From assembly GCF_042665525.1 (NCBI RefSeq), contig NZ_JBHTCQ010000001.1, positions 1,054,001 to 1,118,000 of the forward strand: a stretch of 64,000 nt of DNA, given 5' to 3'. Below the pieces are notes generated by a model. It did not search any database. It was given only the letters and a program-made list of their open reading frames with translations, and had not been told where the DNA came from. Both the position numbers and the translations under genes were made by a program. Below are positions 24,630-34,567 of this stretch, piece after piece (within the stretch, counting starts at the first letter, position 1; each line of letters begins with the position of its first letter). Source of the stretch: Allobogoriella alba. Its GTDB lineage: Bacteria > Actinomycetota > Actinomycetes > Actinomycetales > Actinomycetaceae.

Positions 24630-25591
24630 GCCGGCCACGCAGAATCGTCGTCGCGCTGCTTGCGTTGGCGGCGGTGGCGCCCATCCTCGGCTGTGACCGT
24701 GGCGAGAACGAGGAGCTTCCTGATCCGCTGGTCATCTCGGCCGGGAGCCCCTCCGGGATCTACCACGGCTACGGGGAGCGGCTCGGCGACGAGATGGCGT
24801 CGGCTCTCGATCTCGAGGTCGAGGTGCTGCCGACCGACGGGTCGGTGGACAACCTGCAGGATCTCGCCGACGGCAGGGCCGACATCGCCTTCAGTACGGT
24901 GGACGCCGCAGCGGACGCGGTTGCCGGCGTGGGCGACTTCGACGAGCCGCTCGAGGTCTCGGCACTGGCACGGATCTACGACGACTTCGTCCATCTCGTC
25001 GTTCTCGACGACTCGGCGGTGCGATCGGTCCGCGACCTGCGGAACCGGACGGTCTCGCTCGGTGCCTCCGGCTCGGGCACCGCGGTCATCGCGGACCGGC
25101 TGCTCGCCGCCGCCGAGCTGCCGCGCTCGCAGGTCGACGTGCGGATGCTCGGCCTGACCGAGTCCGTCGCGGCCCTGCGACGCGGCGAGGTCGATGCCTT
25201 CTTCTGGTCGGGCGGGCTCGGTACACCGGGGCTGTCCGAGCTGGCCGACGAGGTGCCGATCCGGCTGGTGCCGCTGGCCGGCGCCGTCCGGTCATTGCGT
25301 GCCGAGCACCGCAGCGGCTACCGCCACGGCAGGATCCCGGAAGGCACGTACGGACTCACCGAGGACGTCGCGACCGTCGCGGTCCCGAACGTCCTCATGG
25401 TTCGCAACGACCTTCCCGCGCCGGTGGCGGAACGGGTGCTGGCGACCGTGTTCGACGCCGGCGGGCGGATCGCGTCCGACGTGCCCGCAGCGACACTGCT
25501 GGATCCGGTGAAGGCGATCTTCACCGAGCCGGTGGACCTGCACCCCGGTGCGGTCACCTACTACCGGGACGCCCAGGGCCTGTCGGGCTGA
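24626..25591 (+). CDS. TAXI-family solute-binding lipoprotein
   Basis: A 321-aa lipoprotein. The signal ends in the lipobox PILGC (C23). The mature part follows the TAXI (TRAP-associated extracytoplasmic immunogenic) binding-protein pattern: ISAGSPSGIYHGYGERLGD, then LADGRADIAFSTVDAA, SLGASGSGTAVIADRLL, and the C-terminal YYRDAQGLSG. Such proteins normally feed a TRAP permease, but none is visible here. Instead the gene is translationally coupled to a histidine kinase, so a sensing role is more likely than transport. Ligands of this class are often glutamate or other small carboxylates, which cannot be read from sequence. Confidence 0.82.
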   Translation: MSRPRRIVVALLALAAVAPILGCDRGENEELPDPLVISAGSPSGIYHGYGERLGDEMASALDLEVEVLPTDGSVDNLQDLADGRADIAFSTVDAAADAVAGVGDFDEPLEVSALARIYDDFVHLVVLDDSAVRSVRDLRNRTVSLGASGSGTAVIADRLLAAAELPRSQVDVRMLGLTESVAALRRGEVDAFFWSGGLGTPGLSELADEVPIRLVPLAGAVRSLRAEHRSGYRHGRIPEGTYGLTEDVATVAVPNVLMVRNDLPAPVAERVLATVFDAGGRIASDVPAATLLDPVKAIFTEPVDLHPGAVTYYRDAQGLSG

Positions 25592-25605
25592 ACCCGGCCC
25601 GACGT

Positions 25606-27882
25606 TCAGCCGTCCGCGGCGGACCAGCGCTCGATCTCGACGGTGATGTCGCCGTCCTGCTGCACGGGGTCCGGGCCGTTGTTGGTGATGAGCTGGCCGC
25701 CGGTGGACCACAGGGTGATGCCGTCGACGCTCATCGGCGCGGAGTCGTAGAAGTACCCGGTCATCCGCTCGTTCGTCTCGAAGTGCTCCTGGAGGTAGCC
25801 CTCGGCGTCGGCGTATGAGCTGAACGGCGTGCCCCGGAACGGGTCGACGAGCGGCTGGTCGGCGTAGGCGTCGAACGCCCCGCGGCACAGGTCCATGCTG
25901 TTGCGCACGAAGGTCGGCGGTGGCATGTGCCCGGCCCGCTCGACGGTGGCCCCGAGCCCGGGTGAGAACGTCAGGCCGATCTCGGCCTGGTCCGCGCCGA
26001 CCTCCACGGCCTCGACGCCGACGCGGACGGGACCTGGCCAGCCGTACACCCGGGCCGGGGTGAACCCGTCCGGGGCCGACCACGGGCAGAACTCGGCGTG
26101 ACCGTGCGAGCTGCCGTCCTCCGCCGTCCCGAGCCAGATCTCGTCCGTCGTGGTGTAGTCGAACCGTCCGGTCGCCTGCAGGCTCCCGTCGTTCATGCCG
26201 TAGATCGCGCCGGTGATCTCGCCGAACGGGACCTGACCGTCCTGGCTCTCGTGCGGGGCGGGACGCGCCCAGCCCCAGTGGGTGCCGTGCAGGACGGTGT
26301 CGTTCGCGTGGGGCAGCAGCCCGGTGGCGATCGGGTGGTCGCCACCGAAGGAGAACGTGGCGCGGTACGGGTAGATCCAGTCCACGTCGAGGACGTCGAC
26401 ATCGCCCGGCCCGTCTCCGTAGTACCCGAGGGTGGCCAGGACCGCGACGACGTTGATGCTCCCGTCGGCCCACGTCCACTGGGGCAGCATGCGCCGGATG
26501 TCCTCCGGGGTGAGGTGCGGGTGCTCGGCGAGGATGACGGCGATGAGCCCGGAGATGAGGGGGGCCGCGTAGGACGTGCCCTCGACGACCTCGTAGCCGC
26601 CGCCGGACTGGGCGACGAGCAGCTGCATGGCCGGTGCGAGCACGTCGACGTCCCCGCGCCGTGGGCTGCAGTCGAACACGTCGCCCCACGGCGTGATGCC
26701 GCCGACGGAGATGACTCGGTCCACCACCGCGGGCCACTGCGGCGCATTCGTGGGGAACTCGTCGGGGCAGCGGTCGGCCGGTCCGTTGTTCCCGGCGCTC
26801 GTGACCACGACCACGCCGTTGGCCTCCGCGTAGTCGACAGCCGCCTCGAAGCCTTCCGGGCACGTCTCGATCGGCCCGAGCCCTCCGCACGCCCAGCCCC
26901 ACGAGATGTTGATGATGTCGGCACCGTTGTCGACCGCCCACGTGATGCCCTCGATCGCGTTCTCGAGGTCCGCGTGGCCCTCGTTGTCGGAGATCTTGAC
27001 GGGCATGACCGTGGCCCCGGGCGCGATCCCGGGGACCGCACCCTCCGGCTGGCCGACGATCAACGACGCGACGCCGGTGCCATGGCCGAACGCGTCGTAG
27101 GTGTCGGCACCCTCCTCGCCGAGCGAGATACCGGGGCCCAGCGCGCCCCCGATGGAGGAATGGATCCCGTTGACACCGCTGTCGAGGACCGCGATCCGCA
27201 CGCCGTCGCCGCGTGGCTCACCGGGGAGCTCCTCGAACCCCATGTACTGGGTCTGCCACGTGGTCGACGAGGTCGGGAACGGCTCTCCGGGTTCGCCCTC
27301 GGTGTCATGCGGCCGACCGGGCAGGTTGAAACCGGCCTCGCGCACCGTGGTGCCGTCGGCGTTCTCCCGCGCCTCCTCGAGCACCTGCTCCGCCTCGCGC
27401 CGGTCGGCGACGGGCACGACCTCCGTGCGCGGGGGGTAGCCCTGCTCGACGAGCAGGACCTCGTCCGGGTCCCGCACCTGGTGCTCCGCCGGCTCGGTGG
27501 AGCCCCCCACGTCGGTCTCCGTGACCTCGGAGCGCACGTCTCCCTCGCCGATCGTGGCGATGCTCAGCGTCTCGCCGGCCGGGGCGCGGGCGGCGTCGAC
27601 GCTGACGGCGCACTCGCCGTTCTGGCAGAGCTCGACGGGAAGGACCATGCCCTGGTCGCCGGCGAGGAGCTCGTAGCCGATCGCCTCGTCCACCGGGGAC
27701 CAGGTGACCTCGACGCTCGGCCCCGTGCCGGTGGCGGAGAGGGTTTCCACCGCCGGTGGCGGGTCGGGGCGTGATCCGGCACCGCCCGCGCCGCCGCCGT
27801 CCGGCCGCTTGTCGTCGGTGCACGCCACGACGAACGCGGCCACCGTGAACACGGTGACGATCGCTGCCCCCCGGCGCCTCAT
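25606..27882 (-). CDS. Subtilisin-family (S8) serine protease lipoprotein
   Basis: A 758-aa exported protease. The lipobox is AFVVAC (C21), followed by a Gly/Pro-rich linker and a fibronectin-III-like domain (~45-120, VEVTWSPVDEAIGYEL). The catalytic triad is complete: D234 in AVLDSGVNG, H267 in FGHGTGVASL and S437 in EGTSYAAPLISG. The oxyanion region ITSAGNN appears as VTSAGNNGPADRC. About 300 C-terminal residues are beta-rich and unassigned. I chose the ATG at 27882 because it gives a clean lipoprotein signal and has TACGCT (minus strand, 27891-27896) 8 nt upstream; a GTG ten codons earlier is less likely. It converges with the TAXI operon. Confidence 0.9.
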   Translation of the reverse strand: MRRRGAAIVTVFTVAAFVVACTDDKRPDGGGAGGAGSRPDPPPAVETLSATGTGPSVEVTWSPVDEAIGYELLAGDQGMVLPVELCQNGECAVSVDAARAPAGETLSIATIGEGDVRSEVTETDVGGSTEPAEHQVRDPDEVLLVEQGYPPRTEVVPVADRREAEQVLEEARENADGTTVREAGFNLPGRPHDTEGEPGEPFPTSSTTWQTQYMGFEELPGEPRGDGVRIAVLDSGVNGIHSSIGGALGPGISLGEEGADTYDAFGHGTGVASLIVGQPEGAVPGIAPGATVMPVKISDNEGHADLENAIEGITWAVDNGADIINISWGWACGGLGPIETCPEGFEAAVDYAEANGVVVVTSAGNNGPADRCPDEFPTNAPQWPAVVDRVISVGGITPWGDVFDCSPRRGDVDVLAPAMQLLVAQSGGGYEVVEGTSYAAPLISGLIAVILAEHPHLTPEDIRRMLPQWTWADGSINVVAVLATLGYYGDGPGDVDVLDVDWIYPYRATFSFGGDHPIATGLLPHANDTVLHGTHWGWARPAPHESQDGQVPFGEITGAIYGMNDGSLQATGRFDYTTTDEIWLGTAEDGSSHGHAEFCPWSAPDGFTPARVYGWPGPVRVGVEAVEVGADQAEIGLTFSPGLGATVERAGHMPPPTFVRNSMDLCRGAFDAYADQPLVDPFRGTPFSSYADAEGYLQEHFETNERMTGYFYDSAPMSVDGITLWSTGGQLITNNGPDPVQQDGDITVEIERWSAADG

Positions 27883-27986
27883 GGGGCCGGAGCGTAGTCG
27901 AGGACGCCACACGGTCGTAAGGTCGCTGGTGGGTCGCGTGTCGCCCGCGCACCTGATCGATGCGCCGTCATCCAGGAGGAGGAGTC

Positions 27987-28379
27987 ATGGCCCGTCCACC
28001 GATCCCCGAGCAGTTCGTCGCGGTGCTCGAACGAGCGAACCCGGCGGTCATGGCGACCGTCCGGCCCGACGGCAGCCCGGTGTCCGTGGCGACCTGGTAC
28101 CTGTGGGACGACGGTCGGGTCCTGCTGAACATGGACGCCGGGCGCAAGCGGCTCGAGCACCTGCGCGCCGACCCGCGCGTCTCGCTCACCGTGCTCGACG
28201 ACGAGAACTGGGGCCGTCACGTCAGCCTGCAGGGGACGGTCACGTTGTCGGACGACCCGGACCTGAACGGCATCGACCGCCTCGCGCGGCAGTACGGGCT
28301 GGAGGAGTACCCCGTCCGTGACCGTCCGCGGATGGACGCCTGGATGAGCGTGGACGCGTACCACGCCTGGGGCTTCTGA
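27987..28379 (+). CDS. F420/PPOX-class flavin or deazaflavin-dependent oxidoreductase
   Basis: A 130-aa split-barrel protein of the pyridoxamine-phosphate-oxidase fold. The N-terminal ANPAVMATVRPDGSPVSVATWY is the typical first strand pair, KRLEHLRADPRVSLTVLD the cofactor-contact segment, and DAYHAWGF the C-terminal tail of the TIGR03618-like F420-dependent group. The start is fixed by AGGAGGAGGAG immediately upstream of the ATG. It should reduce a small substrate with F420H2 or FMN; the substrate is unknown. It stands alone, diverging from the protease and converging on the phosphotransferase with a 6-bp gap. Confidence 0.85.
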   Translation: MARPPIPEQFVAVLERANPAVMATVRPDGSPVSVATWYLWDDGRVLLNMDAGRKRLEHLRADPRVSLTVLDDENWGRHVSLQGTVTLSDDPDLNGIDRLARQYGLEEYPVRDRPRMDAWMSVDAYHAWGF

Positions 28380-28385
28380 GCGGTC

Positions 28386-29291
28386 TCAGCCGTACGGCCC
28401 CCACCGGGTTGCGTCGTCGCCGTCCTGGAGGGTCCGCAGCCGGTGGAACGCCTGGTCGCGGAACCTCGGCGCGTGGCCGGCCTTGAGCAGTCCGTAGGTG
28501 GTCGTGCTGAGCTCGCGGACCCGGCGTAGCACCGGCCACGCCTCGTGCCGGGTGACGTCGAGACCGTAGGCATGAACCAGAGCCCGCTGCCGTCGCTTGA
28601 AGCCGAAGCGCGCCGCGTTGACCGCCGTCGGCACCAGGTCCTGCAGCTGCGGACCACGTGCCACCTGGTCGAGGTCGCACAGCACCGGCCGGCCGTCGAC
28701 TGACCTCAGCAGGTTCCCGATGTGCGCATCACCGTGGAGAACGCCGAGGCGCAGCGTCGGAGCAACCTCCGCGTACGACTGTTCCAGCGTGGCGACCTCC
28801 CGGGCCAGCCAGCGCCGGTCACCCGCCGTCAGCCCGGCCGGCAGGTCCGGGCGGCCGATGCGGGTGCGGAGCGTGGTGAACGGTGCCCACTCGGGCAGGT
28901 CCTCGTGGTCGCCGAGCGCGTGCAGATCGCGGAGGGCCACGCCCAGGTGCTCCACGCGCCAGTCGACCTCCGGCGCGTCTGCCGACTCCCAGAACGTCGC
29001 GACGTACCCCCGTGCGGTGACCGGCTGGGCCGTCTCCAGCAGCCGGCTCACCGGAGCTCCGGCGTCGGCGAGCCAGCGGGCGAGGGTCACCTGCCGGGTG
29101 ACCGCCGCGCGGGCGGTGTCCCGGCGCAGCCGGACCACGACCGGGGCCGTGGTGAGGCGGTAGACCACGTTGATCGAGTCGTTGAGGAGCTCGGCGCCGG
29201 CGGGGTCGAGCCCGGCGCTCCGGCAGACGGCCGCCAGGGCGGCCCGGCGCCGCAACTTCGTCAGACCGAGGCTCGCACGTGCTCTGATCAC
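28386..29291 (-). CDS. Aminoglycoside-phosphotransferase-like kinase (APH fold)
   Basis: A 301-aa kinase-fold protein. The catalytic loop is VLHGDAHIGNLL and the metal aspartate lies in LCDLDQVARGP, both diagnostic of the APH/choline kinase family. An ATP-site strand, NVVYRLTTAPVVVRLRR, is near the N-terminus. The substrate is probably a small hydroxylated molecule; antibiotic resistance should not be assumed. I chose the GTG at 29291 because GGAGGGG is 7 nt upstream; a start at 29318 is also open. It follows the DUF4032 kinase-like gene closely and is likely cotranscribed with it. Confidence 0.82.
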   Translation of the reverse strand: MIRARASLGLTKLRRRAALAAVCRSAGLDPAGAELLNDSINVVYRLTTAPVVVRLRRDTARAAVTRQVTLARWLADAGAPVSRLLETAQPVTARGYVATFWESADAPEVDWRVEHLGVALRDLHALGDHEDLPEWAPFTTLRTRIGRPDLPAGLTAGDRRWLAREVATLEQSYAEVAPTLRLGVLHGDAHIGNLLRSVDGRPVLCDLDQVARGPQLQDLVPTAVNAARFGFKRRQRALVHAYGLDVTRHEAWPVLRRVRELSTTTYGLLKAGHAPRFRDQAFHRLRTLQDGDDATRWGPYG

Positions 29292-29331
29292 CCGACCACC
29301 CCTCCCACCCCTCCGCATCCGGTCTCCGGCG

Positions 29332-30576
29332 CTACCCGTCGACGGCCGGCATCTCCACGGAGTCCCGGTCCAGGAAGGATCGCTCGTCCGGCCGGTGCCT
29401 CAGGACGTTCTCGACGTAGGACTCGATGGCCTCGGCCAGCGGCACGTCTCGTTCCTGCTGCTGGGAGACGAACCACCGGTGCTCGAGCACCTCGTGGAAG
29501 ATCTCAGCGGGTTCGAGCTTGCGGCGCAGCTCCCGCGGGACCGCACGGACGGTGGGCGTGAACACCTCGTCCAGCCAGTCGTGCGCCACGATCACCGGGT
29601 CGTCGTTCTGGCGGTCCGTCTCGGCCCGGTAGGAGTCGAGGTCGTTGAGCATGCGGCGAGCCTGGTTCTCCTGCACGTCGAGCCCGGTCAGCCGCATGAT
29701 CTGCCGGTGGTAGTGGCCGGCGTCGACCACCTTGGGCTGGATGGAGACGGTGGTTCCGCCAACGTCCGTGGTGAGCGTCAGCTCCCCGACGTCGAAGCCG
29801 AGGTCGTTGAGCCGGTTGATCCGCTCCGTGACCCGCCACCGCTCGGCGGTGTCGAAGGACTCCTCCTGGGTGAGCTCGGACCACAGCGACTCGTACCGCT
29901 CGACGATCTGGTTGCCGACGTCGACCACGTCGACGTCCTCGTCGAGGACCTCACCGGCCTGGAGGTCCATCAGCTCGCCGATGATGTTGGTGCGGGCGAG
30001 GTCCACGTCGTAGCCGCGCTGGCCGTGCGTCAGCGACGGATGCAGCTCACCGGTCTCCGCGTCCACCAGGTACGCCGCGAACGCACCGGCGTCGCGGCGG
30101 AAGAGCGTGTTCGACAGCGAGACGTCGCCCCAGTAGAAGCCGAGCAGGTGGAGTCGCACCAGCAGGACGCTGAGGGCGTCGATGAGGCGGCCGGCGGTCT
30201 CGGGCCGCATGTACTGGCTGAACAGGGCGCGGTAGGGGAGGGAGTACTGGAGGTGCTCGGTGACGAGCACGGAGTTCAGCTCCTCGCCGTCGGGCGCGGT
30301 CCGGCCCGTGATGACGGCGAGCGGCTGGACGGCAGGCGCCTCGAGCCTGCCCAGCGCCCGCAGGAGCTCGTACTCCTGGTAGGCGACCCGCTCGCCGATC
30401 TCCTTGAGCGCGATGACGCGCCCGGAGAGCCGGACGAATCGGACCACGTGGCGGGAGATGCCTCGCGGGAGTGCGGCCAGGACGTCCGTCGGCCACTCCT
30501 CGAGGGGGACCTCCCACGGCAGGTCGAGCAGGGCAGGGTCCACCCGAGCGGCGGTGATCTGCAGCTGCTGGGCCAT
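29332..30576 (-). CDS. DUF4032 protein (kinase-like fold)
   Basis: A 414-aa cytosolic protein conserved in actinobacteria. Its N-terminal half resembles the Kdo/lipopolysaccharide-kinase fold: a lysine-containing VIALKEIGERVAYQEYELL, and the loop FYWGDVSLSNTLF followed by AYLVDAETGE, which copy the D-x4-N and metal-aspartate motifs of kinases. The C-terminal half (about 230 onward) is the DUF4032-specific helical part with HDWLDEVFTPTV. No substrate is known. AGGAG lies 7 nt before the ATG. It sits between msiK and the APH gene, separated from msiK by a strong terminator, so it has its own promoter or depends on read-through. Confidence 0.82.
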   Translation of the reverse strand: MAQQLQITAARVDPALLDLPWEVPLEEWPTDVLAALPRGISRHVVRFVRLSGRVIALKEIGERVAYQEYELLRALGRLEAPAVQPLAVITGRTAPDGEELNSVLVTEHLQYSLPYRALFSQYMRPETAGRLIDALSVLLVRLHLLGFYWGDVSLSNTLFRRDAGAFAAYLVDAETGELHPSLTHGQRGYDVDLARTNIIGELMDLQAGEVLDEDVDVVDVGNQIVERYESLWSELTQEESFDTAERWRVTERINRLNDLGFDVGELTLTTDVGGTTVSIQPKVVDAGHYHRQIMRLTGLDVQENQARRMLNDLDSYRAETDRQNDDPVIVAHDWLDEVFTPTVRAVPRELRRKLEPAEIFHEVLEHRWFVSQQQERDVPLAEAIESYVENVLRHRPDERSFLDRDSVEMPAVDG

Positions 30577-30618
30577 CGTCGTTCTCCTGGGCGAGCCGGG
30601 AAGGGCTCGGGTGAAACG

Positions 30619-30650
30619 CCAGGGGCGGGTCCGGTGGGACCCGCCCCTGG
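30619..30650 (-). terminator. Strong intrinsic hairpin after msiK
   Basis: CCAGGGGCGGGTCC (30619-30632) pairs perfectly with GGACCCGCCCCTGG (30637-30650) around a 4-nt loop, 14 bp in all, 27 nt past the msiK stop. On the minus strand it is followed by CGTTTC, a weak U-tract, as is usual in high-GC genomes. Confidence 0.8.
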
Positions 30651-30676
30651 TCGGTGTCGCGCTCGCGACGCGGGAA

Positions 30677-31801
<1,125 letters not shown>

Positions 31802-31820
31802 GGTGGTGCACATCCCTTCA

Positions 31821-31838
31821 CCGGCAGGTACGTGCCGG
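31821..31838 (-). promoter_or_regulatory. Hairpin in the msiK leader
   Basis: CCGGCA (31821-31826) pairs with TGCCGG (31833-31838) around a GGTACG loop, about 20 nt before the msiK ATG. A short conserved RNA motif upstream of actinobacterial msiK genes has been described; I cannot verify that this hairpin is that motif. Confidence 0.4.
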
Positions 31839-31944
31839 ACGATCCGTTGTGAAAGGTGCCAGGTCGCGTGTCCGCACTGACACAGCGTGCTGCCGCGAAC
31901 CCATGCCCGCGACAGCTGCCGGGGACATACTGTCACATGTCGGG

Positions 31945-32874
31945 TTACGGGAAGGTGTCGGTCTCCTGGGAAATCGCTGGGCGGACCCGCTCGCGCAGCT
32001 CGGCGAGGCGGAGCAGCACCGCTGAGAGCTCGTCGGGGTCCGCCACCCGGTACGCGGCCCGCGTCGCGCCGTCGCCGACCTTGAGCGGGACGTCCCCCGT
32101 GGCCGCGTCGAGCACCGTGAAGGCGTCCTCGTCGGTGGTGTCGTCCCCCGCGTAGAGCGCGGCGTCGGCCCCGACGGCGGAGCGCAGCTCGAGGAGCGCG
32201 TCCCCCTTGGTCACCGCCACGACCGCCAGCTCGATGACCTCCTTGCCGAGGATGACGCGCACGCCCTCGCGGGCACCGGGGCCGTCGAGGACCTGGCGCG
32301 TCAGCGTCTCCGCCTGCTCCTGCCCGGCCGGCCGGGTGTGCACCACGATCGCGGTCGGCTTGGCCTGCACCCAGGCGCCGTCGACCGGGGCGGCCAGCGC
32401 CTCGGTCTCCCGGAGCAGCTCGGCCCGGAGCACGGCCTGATCCTCCGTGAGGTCGACCGGGTCGGCGGCCAGTCGAGCCGCGCCGTCGGGCCCGACGGCG
32501 GAACGTCCCCACTGGGCGCCGTGCGACCCGATGACGCGGGTCTTGTCCGGCAGGTCGGCGAGCGCGACGAGGTCCTCGGCGTCGCGGCCGGAGACAACCG
32601 CCACCTCGACGTCCGGCAGCCCCGCGAGGCGCACGACGGCCTCGGCGGACGCGGGCAGCACCCGGGACGTGGTCGGGTCGAGCACGAGCGGCGCCAGCAC
32701 CCCGTCGAAGTCCAGTCCGACGACGATCCGCGGGTGGGCGACGAAACGGTGCAGGGCCTCGTCGAGCCCGGGATCGAGCTGGGCGGTGAAGAGTGGTGCG
32801 CTCACTCCCGGTCCCGGGACGCCGGCGTCGCCGTCGATGGTGCCGTCCGCGGTCTCGGGATCGGGGTGAGTCAC
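31945..32874 (-). CDS. otsB: Trehalose-6-phosphate phosphatase
   Basis: A 309-aa HAD phosphatase that removes phosphate from trehalose 6-phosphate. The nucleophile motif is GLDFDGVLAP with D55 and D57. VEVAVVSGRDAEDL is motif II, GKEVIELAVVAVTKGDAL carries the conserved lysine, and YAGDDTTDEDAF is motif IV with the metal aspartates. The first ~45 residues are a disordered acidic extension. The GTG start shares GTGA with the otsA stop, so synthase and phosphatase are translationally coupled. Trehalose made here probably serves osmotic protection. Confidence 0.92.
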   Translation of the reverse strand: MTHPDPETADGTIDGDAGVPGPGVSAPLFTAQLDPGLDEALHRFVAHPRIVVGLDFDGVLAPLVLDPTTSRVLPASAEAVVRLAGLPDVEVAVVSGRDAEDLVALADLPDKTRVIGSHGAQWGRSAVGPDGAARLAADPVDLTEDQAVLRAELLRETEALAAPVDGAWVQAKPTAIVVHTRPAGQEQAETLTRQVLDGPGAREGVRVILGKEVIELAVVAVTKGDALLELRSAVGADAALYAGDDTTDEDAFTVLDAATGDVPLKVGDGATRAAYRVADPDELSAVLLRLAELRERVRPAISQETDTFP

Positions 32875-34403
32875 GGAGCCTCCTGCTTCCTGGTCCGGGT
32901 GGCGGTCCTGCCGTCCGTGCCGGACGCAGCCTCCGTGGACTGCTCCGGCGTCGTCGGCTGCGCGGCCACGGTACCCATCTCGGGCGGTGTGGGCACGGAC
33001 ATGGCGAGGTAGCCGAGGAAGTCGTCGGCCCAGCGTTGGACGTCGTGCTCGAGCACCCGCCGGCGCAGCCCGCGCATCCGCCGCCTGGCTTCCTTCTTCT
33101 CCATGCCGACGGCACGCATGATGGTGGCCTTGGTGCCGTCGATGTCGTGCGGGTTGACGGTCAGCGCGTGCGTGAGCTCGTCCGCCGCGCCGGTGAACTC
33201 CGAGAGCACCAGCACGCCGCCGAGGTCGGAGCGTGCGGCCACGTACTCCTTGGCGACGAGGTTCATCCCGTCCCGGAGTGAGGTGACGAGCATGATGTCC
33301 GCGGCCACGTACAGGGCCGCCATCTCCTCCACCGGGTAGGAGTGGTGCAGGTAGTGCACGGCGGCCCGGCCGAGGGTGCCGTAGTCACCGTTGATCCGCC
33401 CGACGGTGACCTCGACCTCGTCGCGCAGCTGCCGGTACTGGTCCACGCGCTCCCGCGACGGGCTGGCCACCTGCACCATGCACGCCTCCGGGATGCGCAG
33501 CTGGCCGTCCTCGAGGAGCTCGCCGAAGGCCTTGAGCCGGTGCCGGATCCCCTTGGTGTAGTCGAGCCTGTCCACGCCGAGGAGCAGCACGTCCGGGTTG
33601 CCGAGCTCGGCCCGGATGCGCTTCGCCCGCTCGACCACCTCCGGTGTCCGGGCGAGCTGGTCGAAGGACTCGGCGTCGATGGAGATGGGGAACGCCTGGG
33701 CACGGACCGTGCGGTCGGGACGGGACCACCGGCCGGGGATCGTCACCTGCGGCCCGCGGACCTGCAGGTCAGTCAGCCGGCGCACCGCGCGCAGGAAGTT
33801 CGCGGCATCACCGGGCCGCTGGAACCCGACGAGGTCCGCGCCGAGCAGCCCCTCGACCACCTGCTGCCGCCACGGCAGCTGGGTGAAGATCTCCAGCGGC
33901 GGGAACGGGATGTGGTTGAAGAAGCCGATCTTCACGTCCGGCCGCAGCAGGCGCAGGACGGACGGGACCAGCTGGAGCTGGTAGTCGTGCACCCATACGG
34001 TTCCGCCCGGCGCGACGGCCTCCGCGGCCGCCGCGGCGAACCGCCGGTTCACCGAGGCGTACGTGTTCCACCAGGTGCGGTGGAACTCCGGCGGCACGAT
34101 GACGTCGTGGTAGAGGGGCCACAGGGTGGCGTTGGAGAAGCCCTCGTAGTAGCGGGCGACCTCGTCCCCGCTGAGGGTGACGGGCCACAGCCGCATGCCC
34201 TCGGCGTCGAACGGCTCGTGCTCGAGGTCCACCTTGCCGGACCAGCCGACCCACGCGCCGTCGTTCTTCTGCATGATCGGCGCGAGCGCGGTGACCAGGC
34301 CGCCGGGGGACCGTTCCCAGTCCAGCGACCCGTCCTCCGCGACGGTGATGTCGACGGGTAGACGGTTGGCGACGACGACGAACTCGTGTTCTCCGGCTGG
34401 CAC
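32871..34403 (-). CDS. otsA: Trehalose-6-phosphate synthase
   Basis: A 510-aa GT20 enzyme that joins UDP- or GDP-glucose to glucose 6-phosphate. The N-terminus VVVANRLPVDI, the glycine-rich SPGGLVTAL, WVHDYQLQLVP, the HIPFPP segment and DRLDYTKGIRHRLKAF are all diagnostic. TSLRDGMNLVAKEYVA supplies the sugar-nucleotide-binding acidic residues. The last ~45 residues are a Thr/Ala-rich tail outside the fold. The start codon is GTG with GAAGGAG 10 nt upstream. It is the first gene of otsA-otsB and diverges from the Ser/Thr kinase gene. Confidence 0.94.
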   Translation of the reverse strand: MPAGEHEFVVVANRLPVDITVAEDGSLDWERSPGGLVTALAPIMQKNDGAWVGWSGKVDLEHEPFDAEGMRLWPVTLSGDEVARYYEGFSNATLWPLYHDVIVPPEFHRTWWNTYASVNRRFAAAAAEAVAPGGTVWVHDYQLQLVPSVLRLLRPDVKIGFFNHIPFPPLEIFTQLPWRQQVVEGLLGADLVGFQRPGDAANFLRAVRRLTDLQVRGPQVTIPGRWSRPDRTVRAQAFPISIDAESFDQLARTPEVVERAKRIRAELGNPDVLLLGVDRLDYTKGIRHRLKAFGELLEDGQLRIPEACMVQVASPSRERVDQYRQLRDEVEVTVGRINGDYGTLGRAAVHYLHHSYPVEEMAALYVAADIMLVTSLRDGMNLVAKEYVAARSDLGGVLVLSEFTGAADELTHALTVNPHDIDGTKATIMRAVGMEKKEARRRMRGLRRRVLEHDVQRWADDFLGYLAMSVPTPPEMGTVAAQPTTPEQSTEAASGTDGRTATRTRKQEAP

Positions 34404-34555
34404 GGGTCATCAGCTCCTTCGATCTCGCTCAAACCGTACTGGCAGCCCGACGAGGTTCGCCCGCCGGCGGCCCGGAGGTGGCACGGCGGACGGGGTCCGC
34501 ACGGCCCGGAGGGCATGGCGAGCGTGGCCCGCCCGCGGCGCGCCGGTGTGCTGGG

Positions 34556-34561
34556 TACGTT
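34556..34561 (+). promoter_or_regulatory. Putative -10 element (TACGTT) of a leaderless kinase mRNA
   Basis: TACGTT ends 6 nt before the ATG at 34568 and there is no Shine-Dalgarno sequence, so transcription probably starts at or next to the start codon. Confidence 0.4.
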
Positions 34562-34567
34562 GTGGGC

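Noticed and set aside
26098..27774. Plus-strand open frame of 558 codons opposite the subtilase
   Set aside because: Shadow of the protease, whose catalytic triad is intact on the minus strand.
28386..29291. Antibiotic resistance gene (APH)
   Set aside because: The APH fold is shared by many metabolic kinases and nothing nearby suggests resistance.
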